DNA from: Klebsiella pneumoniae
GTDB lineage: Bacteria > Desulfobacterota > Binatia > UBA12015
DNA length: 64,000 nt
Assembly (NCBI GenBank): GCA_945872365.1
Contig: CAMBZJ010000002.1
Span: 62,001-126,000 of the forward strand
Reading direction: 5' to 3'
Every line of letters starts with the position of its first letter. Within the stretch, counting starts at the first letter, position 1. The translations under genes and the position numbers were made by a program. Below, one piece after another: positions 35,599 through 45,495 of the stretch. The notes under the pieces were generated by a model. That model saw nothing but the letters and a program-made list of their open reading frames with translations. It had not been told where the DNA came from and searched no databases.

Positions 35599-35617
35599 GT
35601 ACCGAACAGTACGGAAC
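35599..35617. promoter_or_regulatory. 19-bp TetR-operator-like palindrome
   Basis: GTaCCGaACaGTaCGGaAC is symmetric at every position except the lower-case ones, giving 14 of 19 symmetric bases. This pattern is common among TetR-family operators. It lies between the divergent metal-hydrolase (start 35538) and secreted-protein (start 35725) genes and could control either. No TetR gene is in the window. Confidence 0.5.
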
Positions 35618-35724
35618 TTACGCCGCGGGGCAGGTCCTGGCAAGCGCGCGCGATCGCGTTGCGATCCGGACGGGGTCGTGAGAGCTTCGTCGCGGTGCGA
35701 GTGTATGCACCGGAGGGGAACGAG

Positions 35725-36162
35725 ATGACCAAGTCTTCGAACCGCATCCTGGCAATGGCATGGGCGATCGGCCTCGCGACGACGGCGACGGCAACCGCCG
35801 GGGGCGTGCCGGTGGTGCCCGGCGTGCCGCATGCCTGCTCGACGGCCACGTTGAAGGGAACCTACCTCTACTCCCTGAGCGGTGTCCTCGCCGGGAAGCC
35901 CTATGCGGAGAGCGGGCGCGAGATTTTCGACGGCACGGGTCGCTCGTCGCTGACCTACACCGGCTCCGACGGACGGACCACGACCACGACCGGTCACTAC
36001 GAACTCGAAGCCAACTGCGACGGGCAGACCCATTACCCCGACGACACCAACTACCGTGTCTACGTGAGTCCCGACGGCAGCCGGCTCAGTTACACCCTGA
36101 TCCCGGCCTCGAAGGACACCGAGACCGCGATCGCGGGAACCGAGATCCGCGTCGCGCGCTGA
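35725..36162 (+). CDS. secreted protein of unknown function
   Basis: 145 residues from ATG 35725, with GGAGGGG close upstream. A signal peptide (RILAMAWAIGLATTATATAG) precedes a compact domain with CSTATLKGTYLYSLSG, FDGTGRSSLTYTGSDG, GHYELEANCDGQ and YTLIPASKDTETAIAG. Two Cys residues may form a disulfide. Beta-rich, probably periplasmic or extracellular. The GTY and DGTG repeats resemble small secreted beta-barrel domains of unknown function in environmental bacteria. Confidence 0.75.
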   Translation: MTKSSNRILAMAWAIGLATTATATAGGVPVVPGVPHACSTATLKGTYLYSLSGVLAGKPYAESGREIFDGTGRSSLTYTGSDGRTTTTTGHYELEANCDGQTHYPDDTNYRVYVSPDGSRLSYTLIPASKDTETAIAGTEIRVAR

Positions 36163-36259
36163 GGCGCCAAGCGATCCGCGAGGGGCCAGGCCGCGGGGGG
36201 AGTCCGGCCCGCACCCGGCCACACCCGTGGCGCCTCGGCCCCGCGGAAGGGGGAACGGG

Positions 36260-39200
36260 TCAGCCCCCGGTACCGCCCGCCTCGGGACTCTCGCCCGCGA
36301 GGCGCAGTCCGACCGGCAGCGACTCGGAGAGCACCAGCGCCTGCTCGCGCACGTCGAGGGCAAGACGCTCGCGCAGAAGGCGCGCGAACTTGCGGGTCTC
36401 GGGAGTCGCCTCGAGCCGCGCCGCGAGGTGCTCGCGAAGTTCGGGTGAGAGATCGCGGACGCGGTCGCCGGTCAGACGCGCCGCCTGGGCGATCGCTAGG
36501 GCGGCGACCGTCGGCTTCTCCCACGCGATCCCGCCGAGACTTTCCATCCAAATCGCAATCGCTTGCGGGTCGACGACGGTGTTCGCCGGACCGAAGACCG
36601 GCGCACGCGCCGCGAGCCGGCCGAACGACCACCAGTCGGCGTCGCCGCCCTTCCCGGCGACCAGCCGTGGCGCGAGGACGCGCAGCATCTCGAGCTTCGT
36701 CCCGGCAGCGACCCGCTCGAGCGCACCCGCCACCTGCCACATCTCGCGCATCTCCTGAGCCCCGCCCTTCCAGCGGCTCGGCCTCGCCTTCTTCTGCGCC
36801 TCGGGCAGGATCACCGGCCGGATCTCCTGGTACAGGCCCTGCTGCTGCTGGCGCGTGAGCCCGCCCGCGACCCGCTTCCAGAGCGTCCACCACTCGGCCC
36901 GCCCCTGGGTCGCGCCCGGATGCGCGAGTCCGCGCTCGAAGATGCGCCAGAGTTGCTCCATCCGCCAGGGGTCGCGCGCCTCGCCCGAACCGGGGCGGAG
37001 CAGGAATCCCGCGAGGTTCAGCCAGCGCGCCTCGTGGGCCGGCGTGCGGGCGCGACCGCTCTCGAGCGAGAGGAGCGCATCCCACAGGTCGCGGATGCAG
37101 GCAAGCGGCCAGGACTCCTTGCCCGCATCGAGGATGTCCTCCAGTTCCCGGGTGAGGCGCATCGGGTCGACGCCACCCGCCGCGCCCGCGAAACACGCCT
37201 CGATCCGCTCCCGCGCGGCGGCGAGTCGCTCGGGTGCGACCACGATCTCCCCTACCGCGGCGGCCGCCGCGGGTTCGTCCGCGGGGCTGCCCTCCTCGCC
37301 CGCCGCGGCGTCGCGAACACCGGGATGCGGCGCGCCAGCCCCGACCGGCGCGCCCTGGCCCGCCATCGTCCCACCGGCCGGGAGCGCGGCGCGCAGGTCG
37401 AAGCTCATGCGCCAACGGTGGTCGGTCGTGCGCGACTCGCACCAGAGTTCGAGAACCCCGGTCTCCGTGAGGTGCGAGCGCAGGTGTACCGCGACCGGCC
37501 GCGCCTGCAGCGATCGCCCGTAACGCAGCACCGTCGCGATCGGCGGCAACTCGACCAGAGTCGCGGGATCCGCCTCGACGATCGCGCCACCGGGCTCGCC
37601 GACACGCAGCGTCGAGGCATAGATCGGAAAGCGCACCGGGGCGTTGGCGAGCACCTCGAATTCCGGTGTCGCGATCTCGATCGACTCGCCCTCCTCCATG
37701 CCGCGTGGTGCGACGCAGAGCACGCGGCGTCCGGCCGGGCCCCCGACCGTCGCACCGGCTCCGACGGTCGCCCCCCCGGCGCCGCCACGGCCCGCGAGAC
37801 CGACGTAATACGAGCGTGCCGCGCCGCCGCCGATGCGCACGCCGATGCCGCGCAGCGCGAGCCCGTAGGCCGCCGCCCCGCGGGCGACCGCGAAATCGAG
37901 GTCGGTGCCGGCGAGCTCGACGGGTCGCTTGCCGCACCAGTCGGCGAGTGCGTCGAGGATGCGGTCGCGCACAGCGGCCGGCTTGAGGGCGCCGCCGTTG
38001 AAGAGCACCGCGTCGGGCGCGACCAGTCCACCGGCGATCGGCGGCAGCGGCCGATCCCCGGCCTCCGCGCCGGGCGCCTCGCCCGCACCGCGCGACGATT
38101 CCTCCTCGGCGAGACGTCGCGCCGCGCGCGCGAGGAATTCCGCGAGGTGCCGCGTGATCTCCGGGTCACTCGCGAAGGGCAGGCCGAACTCGGCGAGCGC
38201 GAGACCGGCATCACCGCGCGGACGCGCCCCCGCCTCGACGAGCGGGAAGAAGCCGTCGCGCACCACCGCGAGCGCCTCCTCGGCGGTGATCGCATCGGCG
38301 ACCGCGCCGGCCACGACCCCGCGACCGCGACCGGCGAGCGAGATCGCGACCTGCTCCGGTGCGCCGACCCCGAGCAGCCTCTCCTTGGCGTCGCGGCACT
38401 GGTCCACCAGTTGCTGCCAACGCGCCGCATCGAGCGAGGAGGCAGCCGAGCGTCGCTCCGCGACCCGGCGCGCGAGCGCGATGTCCATGTTGTCGCCGCC
38501 GAGCAGCAGGTGGTCGCCGACGGCGACCCGCTCCAGGGAGAGCCCGCCGGCAGCGCGTCGCACCGCGACCAGCGAGAAGTCGGTCGTCCCGCCGCCGACG
38601 TCCACGACGAGCACGAAGCGCACGCTGTCGAGAAGGCTGCGCCAGTCCTCGTGTGCCGAGATCCAGGCGTAGATCGCCGCCTGCGGCTCCTCGAGCAGGC
38701 GCAGGGAGCCAAGCCCGGCGTCGGCCGCGGCCCGCACCGTGAGTTCGCGTGCGACCTCGTCGAACGACGCCGGCACCGTGAGGACCACTTCCTGTTGCGC
38801 GAGCGGGTCGTCGGGGTGAGCCGCGTCCCATGCGTCGCGCAGGTGCTCGATGATGCGGGCCGACGCAGCGACCGGCGAGAGCCGCGGTGCGTCGGCCGCC
38901 CCGCCCCAGGGCAGGATCGCCGCCGTGCGATCCACCCCGCCATGGCACAACCACGACTTGGCTGACGTGACGAGACGACCGGCCACGCGCGCGCCGAGAC
39001 GGCGGGCGTGACCGCCGACCGCGAAGCGTTCGTCGGCGCGCCATGGAAGTGCCAGGCTGCCAGCGGCGACGTCGTGCTCGCCGGCCAGGTAGATGGCCGA
39101 GGCGAGGGCGTCGCACTCGCGAACCTCGGCGTCGGCGACGAGCTGCGGGATCGGGACCGGCCAGACGGTGTGGCCTCGGGCGGGCTCCGCAGCCGCGACG

Positions 39201-39268
39201 GCGGAATTCGTCGTGCCGAGGTCGATCCCGACCGTGTAGCGCGCGCGAACGCGACGCGGCTCGCTCAT
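36260..39268 (-). CDS. large Hsp70-family protein (second Hsp70 of operon)
   Basis: 1002 residues from ATG 39268, overlapping the stop of the upstream Hsp70 as ATGA. The Hsp70 ATPase signatures are YTVGIDLGTTNSAV, VLVVDVGGGTTDFSLV and VLFNGGALKPAAVRDRI. Also AKSWLCHGGVDRTAAILPW and LLLGGDNMDIALA are shared with the first Hsp70. No DnaK-type peptide-binding domain or EEVD tail is seen. Instead the last about 370 residues form a helical domain (EARWLNLAGFLLRPGSGEA, RAEWWTLWKRVAGGL), matching the DUF3731-type C-terminus of this subgroup. Function unknown. The operon has no DnaJ or GrpE. Confidence 0.88.
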   Translation of the reverse strand: MSEPRRVRARYTVGIDLGTTNSAVAAAEPARGHTVWPVPIPQLVADAEVRECDALASAIYLAGEHDVAAGSLALPWRADERFAVGGHARRLGARVAGRLVTSAKSWLCHGGVDRTAAILPWGGAADAPRLSPVAASARIIEHLRDAWDAAHPDDPLAQQEVVLTVPASFDEVARELTVRAAADAGLGSLRLLEEPQAAIYAWISAHEDWRSLLDSVRFVLVVDVGGGTTDFSLVAVRRAAGGLSLERVAVGDHLLLGGDNMDIALARRVAERRSAASSLDAARWQQLVDQCRDAKERLLGVGAPEQVAISLAGRGRGVVAGAVADAITAEEALAVVRDGFFPLVEAGARPRGDAGLALAEFGLPFASDPEITRHLAEFLARAARRLAEEESSRGAGEAPGAEAGDRPLPPIAGGLVAPDAVLFNGGALKPAAVRDRILDALADWCGKRPVELAGTDLDFAVARGAAAYGLALRGIGVRIGGGAARSYYVGLAGRGGAGGATVGAGATVGGPAGRRVLCVAPRGMEEGESIEIATPEFEVLANAPVRFPIYASTLRVGEPGGAIVEADPATLVELPPIATVLRYGRSLQARPVAVHLRSHLTETGVLELWCESRTTDHRWRMSFDLRAALPAGGTMAGQGAPVGAGAPHPGVRDAAAGEEGSPADEPAAAAAVGEIVVAPERLAAARERIEACFAGAAGGVDPMRLTRELEDILDAGKESWPLACIRDLWDALLSLESGRARTPAHEARWLNLAGFLLRPGSGEARDPWRMEQLWRIFERGLAHPGATQGRAEWWTLWKRVAGGLTRQQQQGLYQEIRPVILPEAQKKARPSRWKGGAQEMREMWQVAGALERVAAGTKLEMLRVLAPRLVAGKGGDADWWSFGRLAARAPVFGPANTVVDPQAIAIWMESLGGIAWEKPTVAALAIAQAARLTGDRVRDLSPELREHLAARLEATPETRKFARLLRERLALDVREQALVLSESLPVGLRLAGESPEAGGTGG

Positions 39269-41205
39269 GCGCGCGCCCCCTCGCGAACGTTGAACTCGAG
39301 GCGCCAGCGATCGCCTTCGCCCGGCGGCGCGAACCACAGCTCGAGAGTTCCGATCTCGGTCACATGCGCGGCGAGTCGCACCGGCACGCGAGCAGCCGGG
39401 GCGGTCGAGGCGGCGACAGCCGGTGCGCCGCCGCCGACCGCGGCAGCCCCCGCATCCGCGCCGAGTTCCACCCGCAGCGGGGCGAGTTCGTCGAGCTCGC
39501 CGGTCTCCCACTCGTCGAGTACGTCGCCCATGCGGTCCTCGCGCCGGGTCGACGACGCGAAGAACCGGAAGGTCGCGCCTTGCCCGACCAGCAGCCCGAA
39601 TTCTGCGCCGGGTACCGGGAGACGGCTCCCCTCCTCCACGCCGAACGGAACGACGCACAGGGCCTTGATCGGCGGCGGGTAGCCGGGCACGGCGGGCATC
39701 GCGCTCGCGACCCCGACGTAATAGGAGCGCGCCGTACCGCCGCGGATGCGCACCCCACGGCCGCGCCGCGAGAGTCCGAAGTAGGCGGCTCCGCGCGCGA
39801 CCGCGTGCTCGAGATCGACCCCCTCGAGCACGCGCGGGGGCTCGGCTCCAGCCTCGTTGCTCCAGCGGCCCAGGATCCCGGCGACCCGGTCGCGAAGCCG
39901 GGCCGCGCGCATGACGCCGCCGTTGAAGAGGATCACCGACGGAAGCGCTGCAACCGCATCGCGAGCCGGTGCGGGAACCGCCGGTGCCCCGCCCCCACCT
40001 GCCGCATCGACCTGCGCTGCGAGAAAGCTCGCGAGGTGGCGCGTCACCGCAGGGTCGCTCGCATAGGGAAGGCCGATCTCGGAGAGACCCGCCGCGCGAT
40101 CCACGGTCGCGCGCGCATCCCCGCCGACCTCGGGAAAGAAGCCGTCGAGCAGAATGCGCTCGAGGTCGGTACGCGCGAGGTCGGTCTTGATCGTGCCGCC
40201 GATGAGCTTGCGGCCGCGCCCGAGCACGACGAGCGGAACCGACTCGGGCGGCGTCGCCGAGAGCAGGGCTTCCTTGGCTTCGCGGCACGAGAGCACGAGC
40301 CCGCGCAACTTCCAGGCGTCGATCCGGGTACCCGCCCCGGCGAGCCGCTCGCGGACGTGGAGGGCGAGCGCCAGGTCCATGTTGTCGCCGCCGAGAAGCA
40401 GGTGGTCGCCCACCGCGACGCGGCGCAGTGCCAGTTGCCCGCGCTCGTCCTCGACGGTGACGAGGCTCAGGTCGGTCGTCCCGCCGCCGAGATCGCACAC
40501 CAGCACCAGGTCGCCGGCGCGCACCTGCTCGCGCCACTTGTCGCCGCCTGCCTCGACCCAGGCGTAGACGGCGGCCTGCGGCTCCTCGAGCAGGTGGACG
40601 CGGTCGAGACCCGCTTCCGCGGCGGCCAGGCGCGTGAGTTCGCGCGCGGCAGCGTCGAAGGACGCGGGCACCGTGAGGTAGACGTCCTGCTCCTCGAGCC
40701 GCGCGCCCGGATCGTCGACCGCGTGGGCATGGTTCCATGCGTCGCGGAGGTGGGACAGGTAGGCCGCCGACGCCGCGACCGGCGAGACCCGTCGCACCTC
40801 GGTCTCCGGTGCCCCCGAGCCCGCAGCGACCCAGGGAAGGATCGGTGCGAGCCGGTCCACGCCAGGATGACAGAGCCAGGACTTGGCCGAGGTCACAACC
40901 TGGTCGGGCACCTCGGCCGCGCGACGTGAAGCATAGACGCCGGCGATCTCCCCCGCGCTCCCCCACGGCAAGGCCGACGCCGCCTCACCCGCCGCCGTCA
41001 GGTACAGGAAGGAAGGCAGCAAGGAGCGATCCTCGACGCTGCCCGACGCCGTCCACTGCGGAATCGCGAAGGTGCGTATGCGCGGAGCGGCGCCCGGGGC
41101 ACCCGGCTCCGCGGTGTCCACCCAGGCGAGCGCGCAATTCGTCGTCCCGAGGTCGATGCCGACGACGAAGCGGCTCGGCTCGCCCGGGGCCGCCGGATCG
41201 GTCAT
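39265..41205 (-). CDS. Hsp70-family protein (first Hsp70 of operon)
   Basis: 646 residues from ATG 41205, overlapping the DUF2760 stop as ATGA. The ATPase motifs are FVVGIDLGTTNCALAW, LVCDLGGGTTDLSLVTVE and ILFNGGVMRAARLRDRV. AKSWLCHPGVDRLAPILPW and LLLGGDNMDLALALHVRE are nearly the same as in the second Hsp70, so the two arose by duplication. About 120 residues of a beta-rich C-terminal part (RVPVRLAAHVTEIGTLELWF) follow the ATPase. Helical lid absent. Probably acts with the second Hsp70. Confidence 0.9.
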   Translation of the reverse strand: MTDPAAPGEPSRFVVGIDLGTTNCALAWVDTAEPGAPGAAPRIRTFAIPQWTASGSVEDRSLLPSFLYLTAAGEAASALPWGSAGEIAGVYASRRAAEVPDQVVTSAKSWLCHPGVDRLAPILPWVAAGSGAPETEVRRVSPVAASAAYLSHLRDAWNHAHAVDDPGARLEEQDVYLTVPASFDAAARELTRLAAAEAGLDRVHLLEEPQAAVYAWVEAGGDKWREQVRAGDLVLVCDLGGGTTDLSLVTVEDERGQLALRRVAVGDHLLLGGDNMDLALALHVRERLAGAGTRIDAWKLRGLVLSCREAKEALLSATPPESVPLVVLGRGRKLIGGTIKTDLARTDLERILLDGFFPEVGGDARATVDRAAGLSEIGLPYASDPAVTRHLASFLAAQVDAAGGGGAPAVPAPARDAVAALPSVILFNGGVMRAARLRDRVAGILGRWSNEAGAEPPRVLEGVDLEHAVARGAAYFGLSRRGRGVRIRGGTARSYYVGVASAMPAVPGYPPPIKALCVVPFGVEEGSRLPVPGAEFGLLVGQGATFRFFASSTRREDRMGDVLDEWETGELDELAPLRVELGADAGAAAVGGGAPAVAASTAPAARVPVRLAAHVTEIGTLELWFAPPGEGDRWRLEFNVREGARA

Positions 41206-42011
41206 CCGACCTCGACCTCCGCCGGCATCAGTACCGCCGGATCGCTGCCGGAGGATGGCTGCGGCAGGCGCGCCGCACGGGCACGCCAGCCGCCGTGGCG
41301 AAGGACGCCGCGGAAGGGCGGCTCCCCCGACGGACGGCCCGTGATGCGGATCCGCCCAGGGTCGAAGCCAGCCGGAACCTCGACCGTGTCGCCATCCTCG
41401 CCGGCGAGGATCGGCTCGAGGTCGAGACGCTCGGCGAGTGCCTTGCGCAGCGAGGCATGGATGCCCCGGACCGCGCTGCCGACCTGTTCGTCGGAGTACC
41501 CGGCGATGTCCTCGTGTACGAAGTCGAGCAGCCTGGCCTCCTCCTGGAGTGCGGCGAGCAGCCGCAGGCCGATCTCCGGCGAGGGTGGAGGCGGCGGGGC
41601 GACGACCGGCTTGCGCTTCTTCTCCGCGGCAGACGCCGCGGACTTCGCAGCGGCCGCGCGCTCCTCGCGCTCGGTCGTCTCCTCGATGGCCAAAGGGTCG
41701 GGCGTCGGGGCGGATGCGTCCGCAAGTATGGCTGCCACGCGACGGCGCGCGGCGAGCCCCAGGACGAGTGCCGCGAGCAGGGATCCGAGCACCGGGATCA
41801 GCAGCCACGGCAGGGCCCCGCCTTCCATCGCGCGACGGACCGCCGCGGCGACGTCCCCGGTGCGCAGGAGTTCGAGCGCATCCCGCGCCGCCGGGTCGAC
41901 AGCGCCGGTCCCGAGTTGCCAGACCGACCACCCATTGGCGACGGCGAGCAGCAGCAGGAGAAGACTCGAGAGTGCGGCTCCGGAGCCGCGGCGCGGGGCT
42001 TGGTCGCTCAT
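41202..42011 (-). CDS. DUF2760 membrane-associated protein
   Basis: 269 residues from ATG 42011. Two hydrophobic segments (LSSLLLLLLAVANGWSVW near the N-terminus; LPWLLIPVLGSLLAALVLGL about residue 70-90) are followed by a charged, Pro-rich linker. The DUF2760 core is ARLLDFVHEDIAGYSDEQVG with AVRGIHASLRKALAE. DUF2760 genes are found next to Hsp70 pairs in many proteobacteria, as here. It may tether the Hsp70s to the membrane. This is inference from gene order. First gene of the three-gene operon. Confidence 0.88.
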   Translation of the reverse strand: MSDQAPRRGSGAALSSLLLLLLAVANGWSVWQLGTGAVDPAARDALELLRTGDVAAAVRRAMEGGALPWLLIPVLGSLLAALVLGLAARRRVAAILADASAPTPDPLAIEETTEREERAAAAKSAASAAEKKRKPVVAPPPPPSPEIGLRLLAALQEEARLLDFVHEDIAGYSDEQVGSAVRGIHASLRKALAERLDLEPILAGEDGDTVEVPAGFDPGRIRITGRPSGEPPFRGVLRHGGWRARAARLPQPSSGSDPAVLMPAEVEVG

Positions 42012-42134
42012 GGCGTCGATCCTTCGTGTTTGGCAGGACGGGCACAAGCGGCCGGGCCCGACGGCGTCCGCGACCGGATCCATCGGGCCCGGGCAAAATT
42101 GCCGTCCCGCGCTCGGGCGTGGTAACGATAACAG

Positions 42135-42422
42135 ATGTCGGTTTCCCTGAAAGACGTGCGGCACATTGCCCTGCTGGCCCGCCTCGGCCTCGCCCCGGAA
42201 GAAGAGGAAGCGCTGCGGTGCGACCTCGACTCGATCCTCGGCTACGTGGCCGCGCTCGACGCGCTCGACACCTCGGGCGTCGAGCCGACCGCGCACGTCG
42301 TGGATCTGCCGAGCCCGCTTCGCGATGACCGCGTGACCAATCCGGAGGCCGCCGAAGCCATGGTCGAGAACGCCCCCGACCGGGACCGCACCTTTCTTCG
42401 GGTGCCCAAGATCATCGAGTGA
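42135..42422 (+). CDS. gatC: aspartyl/glutamyl-tRNA amidotransferase subunit C
   Basis: 95 residues. It matches Gat[40 protein letters not shown] and [13 protein letters not shown]. GatC wraps GatA and stabilises the GatCAB amidotransferase that makes Gln-tRNA-Gln or Asn-tRNA-Asn from misacylated tRNAs. It heads the gatC-gatA-gatB cluster, with 88 bp to gatA. Divergent from the DUF2760 operon. Confidence 0.95.
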   Translation: MSVSLKDVRHIALLARLGLAPEEEEALRCDLDSILGYVAALDALDTSGVEPTAHVVDLPSPLRDDRVTNPEAAEAMVENAPDRDRTFLRVPKIIE

Positions 42423-42510
42423 CCCGGGCCCCGCGCGCGGGACAGCGCCCGACGATCGCCGCCCACCACTGCGCCCCCACGCGACCGCGCCCTTCCCGCT
42501 GCGAGCATTC

Positions 42511-44010
42511 ATGAATCCAAGTGAACCCACGACCTGGACGATCGCCGAGGCCCGTGCCGCGCTCGACGCGGGCTCGACAAACGCCGTCGACCTGGCGCGC
42601 GCCTTCCTCGACCGCGCGGCCGCGGTCGAACCGGCCGTGCACGCACTCCTCGAACGCACGACGAACCGTGCACTCGCCGATGCGCGGGCGGCCGACGAGC
42701 GACGCGCCCGCGGCGAGCGCGGCCCGATGCTCGGAATCCCGGTCGTCCTGAAGGACATCTTCGCGACCCGCGGCATCCCGACGACCTGCGGCTCGCGCAT
42801 CCTCGAAGGCTTCGTCCCGCCCTACGATGCCGACGCCGTGGAGCGGCTGTCGCGCGCCGGCGCGGTGCTGGTCGGCAAGGCGAACCTGGACGAATTCGCG
42901 ATGGGCTCGTCCACCGAGAACTCGGCCTTCGGGCCGACGCTGAACCCCTGGGACCTCGGGCGTGTCGCCGGCGGCTCCTCGGGCGGCTCGGCCGCCGCCG
43001 TCGCCGCCGGCGAGTGCCTGGCGTCGCTCGGGACCGACACCGGCGGCTCGATCCGGCTTCCGGCGAGTTACTGCGGCGTCTGCGGCATGAAGCCGACCTA
43101 CGGGCGGGTGTCGCGCTACGGGGTGATCGCCTACGCGTCCTCGCTCGACCAGGTCGGCCCTTTCGCCCGCAGCGTGGCCGACCTCGCCGACGTACTCGGC
43201 GTGATCGCGGGCCACGACCCGCGCGACTCCACGTCGGTGCCGCGGCCGGTGCCCGATTATGCAGCGGCACTCGACGGCAACGTGCGCGGGCTGCGCATCG
43301 GCGTCCCGCGCGAGTACTTCGTCGAGGGCATGTCACCCGAGGTAGAGGCAGCCGTCCGCGCGGCGATCGAACGGCTGCGCGAACTCGGCGCCACCGTGGT
43401 CGAGATCGGGTTGCCGCACACCCGCTACGCGGTCGCGACCTACTACCTGATCGCACCCGCCGAGGCGTCCTCGAACCTGGCGCGTTACGACGGCGTGCGC
43501 TTCGGACTGCGCAGGGCGGCGCGCGACGCGAATCTCCTCGACATGTACCGCAAGACGCGCGACGCGGGCTTCGGCCCGGAGGTGAAGCGGCGCATCCTGC
43601 TTGGCACCTATGCGCTGTCGGCCGGCTACTACGACGCATTCTACCTGAAGGCCCAGAAAGCCCGGACGCTGATCCGCGAGGACTTCACGAAGGCGTTCGC
43701 CGAGTGCGATGTGATCGCGACCCCGACCGCGCCGACGGTCGCCTTCGGACTCGGCGAGAAGACCGCCGACCCGTTGCAGATGTACCTCTCCGACGTGCTG
43801 ACGATCTCGGTGAACCTGGCCGGACTGCCGGCCCTCGCCCTACCCTGCGGCTTCGACGGTGCGGGTCTGCCGATCGGGCTGCAACTGATCGCGCCCGCCT
43901 TCGCCGAGGAGGTGACGTTGCGGGTCGGCGACGCCTACCAGCGCGCCACCGACTGGCATGCGCGCCGGCCGCTCACGCGCGAGGCGCTTGGGAAGGGAGA
44001 CGCCAGATGA
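42511..44010 (+). CDS. gatA: Asp-tRNA(Asn)/Glu-tRNA(Gln) amidotransferase subunit A
   Basis: 499 residues. The amidase Ser-cisSer-Lys triad can be placed at K81 ([12 protein letters not shown]), S156 ([12 protein letters not shown]) and S180 ([12 protein letters not shown]), matching K79, S154 and S178 of the Staphylococcus enzyme. [14 protein letters not shown] follows. It releases ammonia from glutamine for the amidation done in GatB. Length is normal. The stop overlaps the gatB start as ATGA. Confidence 0.97.
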   Translation: MNPSEPTTWTIAEARAALDAGSTNAVDLARAFLDRAAAVEPAVHALLERTTNRALADARAADERRARGERGPMLGIPVVLKDIFATRGIPTTCGSRILEGFVPPYDADAVERLSRAGAVLVGKANLDEFAMGSSTENSAFGPTLNPWDLGRVAGGSSGGSAAAVAAGECLASLGTDTGGSIRLPASYCGVCGMKPTYGRVSRYGVIAYASSLDQVGPFARSVADLADVLGVIAGHDPRDSTSVPRPVPDYAAALDGNVRGLRIGVPREYFVEGMSPEVEAAVRAAIERLRELGATVVEIGLPHTRYAVATYYLIAPAEASSNLARYDGVRFGLRRAARDANLLDMYRKTRDAGFGPEVKRRILLGTYALSAGYYDAFYLKAQKARTLIREDFTKAFAECDVIATPTAPTVAFGLGEKTADPLQMYLSDVLTISVNLAGLPALALPCGFDGAGLPIGLQLIAPAFAEEVTLRVGDAYQRATDWHARRPLTREALGKGDAR

Positions 44011-45470
44011 GCGCAACGCCCGACTACGGCGACTGGGAACCGGTCATCGGACTCGAGGTCCACGCCCAGATGCTGACCGAGTCGAAGCTCTTCTGCGGCT
44101 GTTCGGCGAGTTTCGGCGCCCCGCCCAACGCGCATACCTGCCCGGTGTGCATGGGCATGCCGGGCGTGCTCCCGGTCCTCAATCGCCGCGCCGTCGAGTT
44201 CGCGACGAAGACCGCCCTGGCGACCGGCTGCGAGATCCCACCGGTCGCGCGATGGGCCCGCAAGAACTACTTCTACCCGGACCTGCCCAAGGGCTACCAG
44301 GTCAGCATGTACGAGGAACCGCTCGCGGTCCGCGGCGCGATCGAGATCGAAACGCCCGACGGGACACGCCGCATCCGGCTCACCCGCATCCACATGGAGG
44401 AGGACGCCGGCAAGAGCGTCCACGACGCGCACGACGCCCACTCGCTGGTCGACCTGAACCGGGCCGGCGTACCGCTCATGGAGATCGTGAGCGAACCCGA
44501 CATCGCGTCGGCTGCGGACGCCGCCGCCTATCTGCGCGCGCTGCACACGATCCTCCAGTACCTCGCCGTCTGCGACGGCAACATGGAGGAAGGCAGCATG
44601 CGCTGCGACGCCAACGTCTCGATCCGGCGGCGCGGAGCGACGGAACTCGGCACGCGCACCGAGATCAAGAACATGAACTCCTTCCGCAGCGTCGAGCGCG
44701 CGATCGACACCGAGGTCCGACGCCAGATCGAGGTGATGGAGAGCGGCGGCCGGATCGTGCAGGAGACCCGGCTCTGGGACGCCGACCGCGCCCAGACCTT
44801 CCCGATGCGATCGAAGGAGGGGGCCCACGACTATCGCTACTTCCCGGAACCCGACCTGCTGCCCTTGGTCGCCGACCCGGCGTGGATCGAGTCGGTACGG
44901 GCGAGCCTGCCCGAGTTGCCGGTCGCGCGGCGCAACCGCTTCGTGCGCGATCACGGGATCCCGGTCTACGACGCCGAGGTGCTGACGGCACGGCGCGACG
45001 TCGCCGACTACTTCGAGGCGGCGGTCGCGGCCCACAGCAACCCGAAGGCGCTCTCGAACTGGATCATGGGCGACATCCTGCGGCTCGTACGCGAGCGCAA
45101 GCTCGACGACTCGTTCGTCATCACCGACTGGCCGGTCGCTCCCGGTGCGCTCGCGAGACTGGTCGCGCTCATCGACGACGACACGATCAGCGGCAAAATC
45201 GCGAAGGCCGTCTTCGAGGAGATGGTCGCCAGCGGCGGGGAGCCCGCGGCAATCGTCGAGAAGAAGGGCCTGAAGCAGGTCACCGACACCGGGGCGATCG
45301 AGACCGCGATCGACGCGGTGCTCGCGGCAAGCCCCGACAAGGTCGCCGAGTATCGCTCAGGCAAGGACAAGCTGTTCGGTTTCTTCGTCGGACAGGTGAT
45401 GAAAGCGACCGAGGGCAAGGCGAATCCCCAGGCGGTGAACGACCTGCTGCGCGCGAAACTCGCGGGCTGA
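44007..45470 (+). CDS. gatB: Asp-tRNA(Asn)/Glu-tRNA(Gln) amidotransferase subunit B
   Basis: 487 residues from ATG 44007, with GGGAAGGGAG upstream. The motifs are [65 protein letters not shown] and the C-terminal YqeY-like domain ([13 protein letters not shown]). The Cys residues (CGC, CPVC) belong to the family zinc site. GatB activates the tRNA-bound Asp or Glu with ATP. Which tRNA is used depends on the synthetases, which are outside the window. Confidence 0.97.
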   Translation: MSATPDYGDWEPVIGLEVHAQMLTESKLFCGCSASFGAPPNAHTCPVCMGMPGVLPVLNRRAVEFATKTALATGCEIPPVARWARKNYFYPDLPKGYQVSMYEEPLAVRGAIEIETPDGTRRIRLTRIHMEEDAGKSVHDAHDAHSLVDLNRAGVPLMEIVSEPDIASAADAAAYLRALHTILQYLAVCDGNMEEGSMRCDANVSIRRRGATELGTRTEIKNMNSFRSVERAIDTEVRRQIEVMESGGRIVQETRLWDADRAQTFPMRSKEGAHDYRYFPEPDLLPLVADPAWIESVRASLPELPVARRNRFVRDHGIPVYDAEVLTARRDVADYFEAAVAAHSNPKALSNWIMGDILRLVRERKLDDSFVITDWPVAPGALARLVALIDDDTISGKIAKAVFEEMVASGGEPAAIVEKKGLKQVTDTGAIETAIDAVLAASPDKVAEYRSGKDKLFGFFVGQVMKATEGKANPQAVNDLLRAKLAG

Positions 45471-45495
45471 AGGCGGCGCGAAGAAGGAAAAGCCG

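Noticed and set aside
36563-38965. 800-residue plus-strand ORF across the Hsp70 gene
   Set aside because: Antisense to a gene with clear Hsp70 motifs; its composition is Arg/Ala/Asp-rich and no motif is seen.
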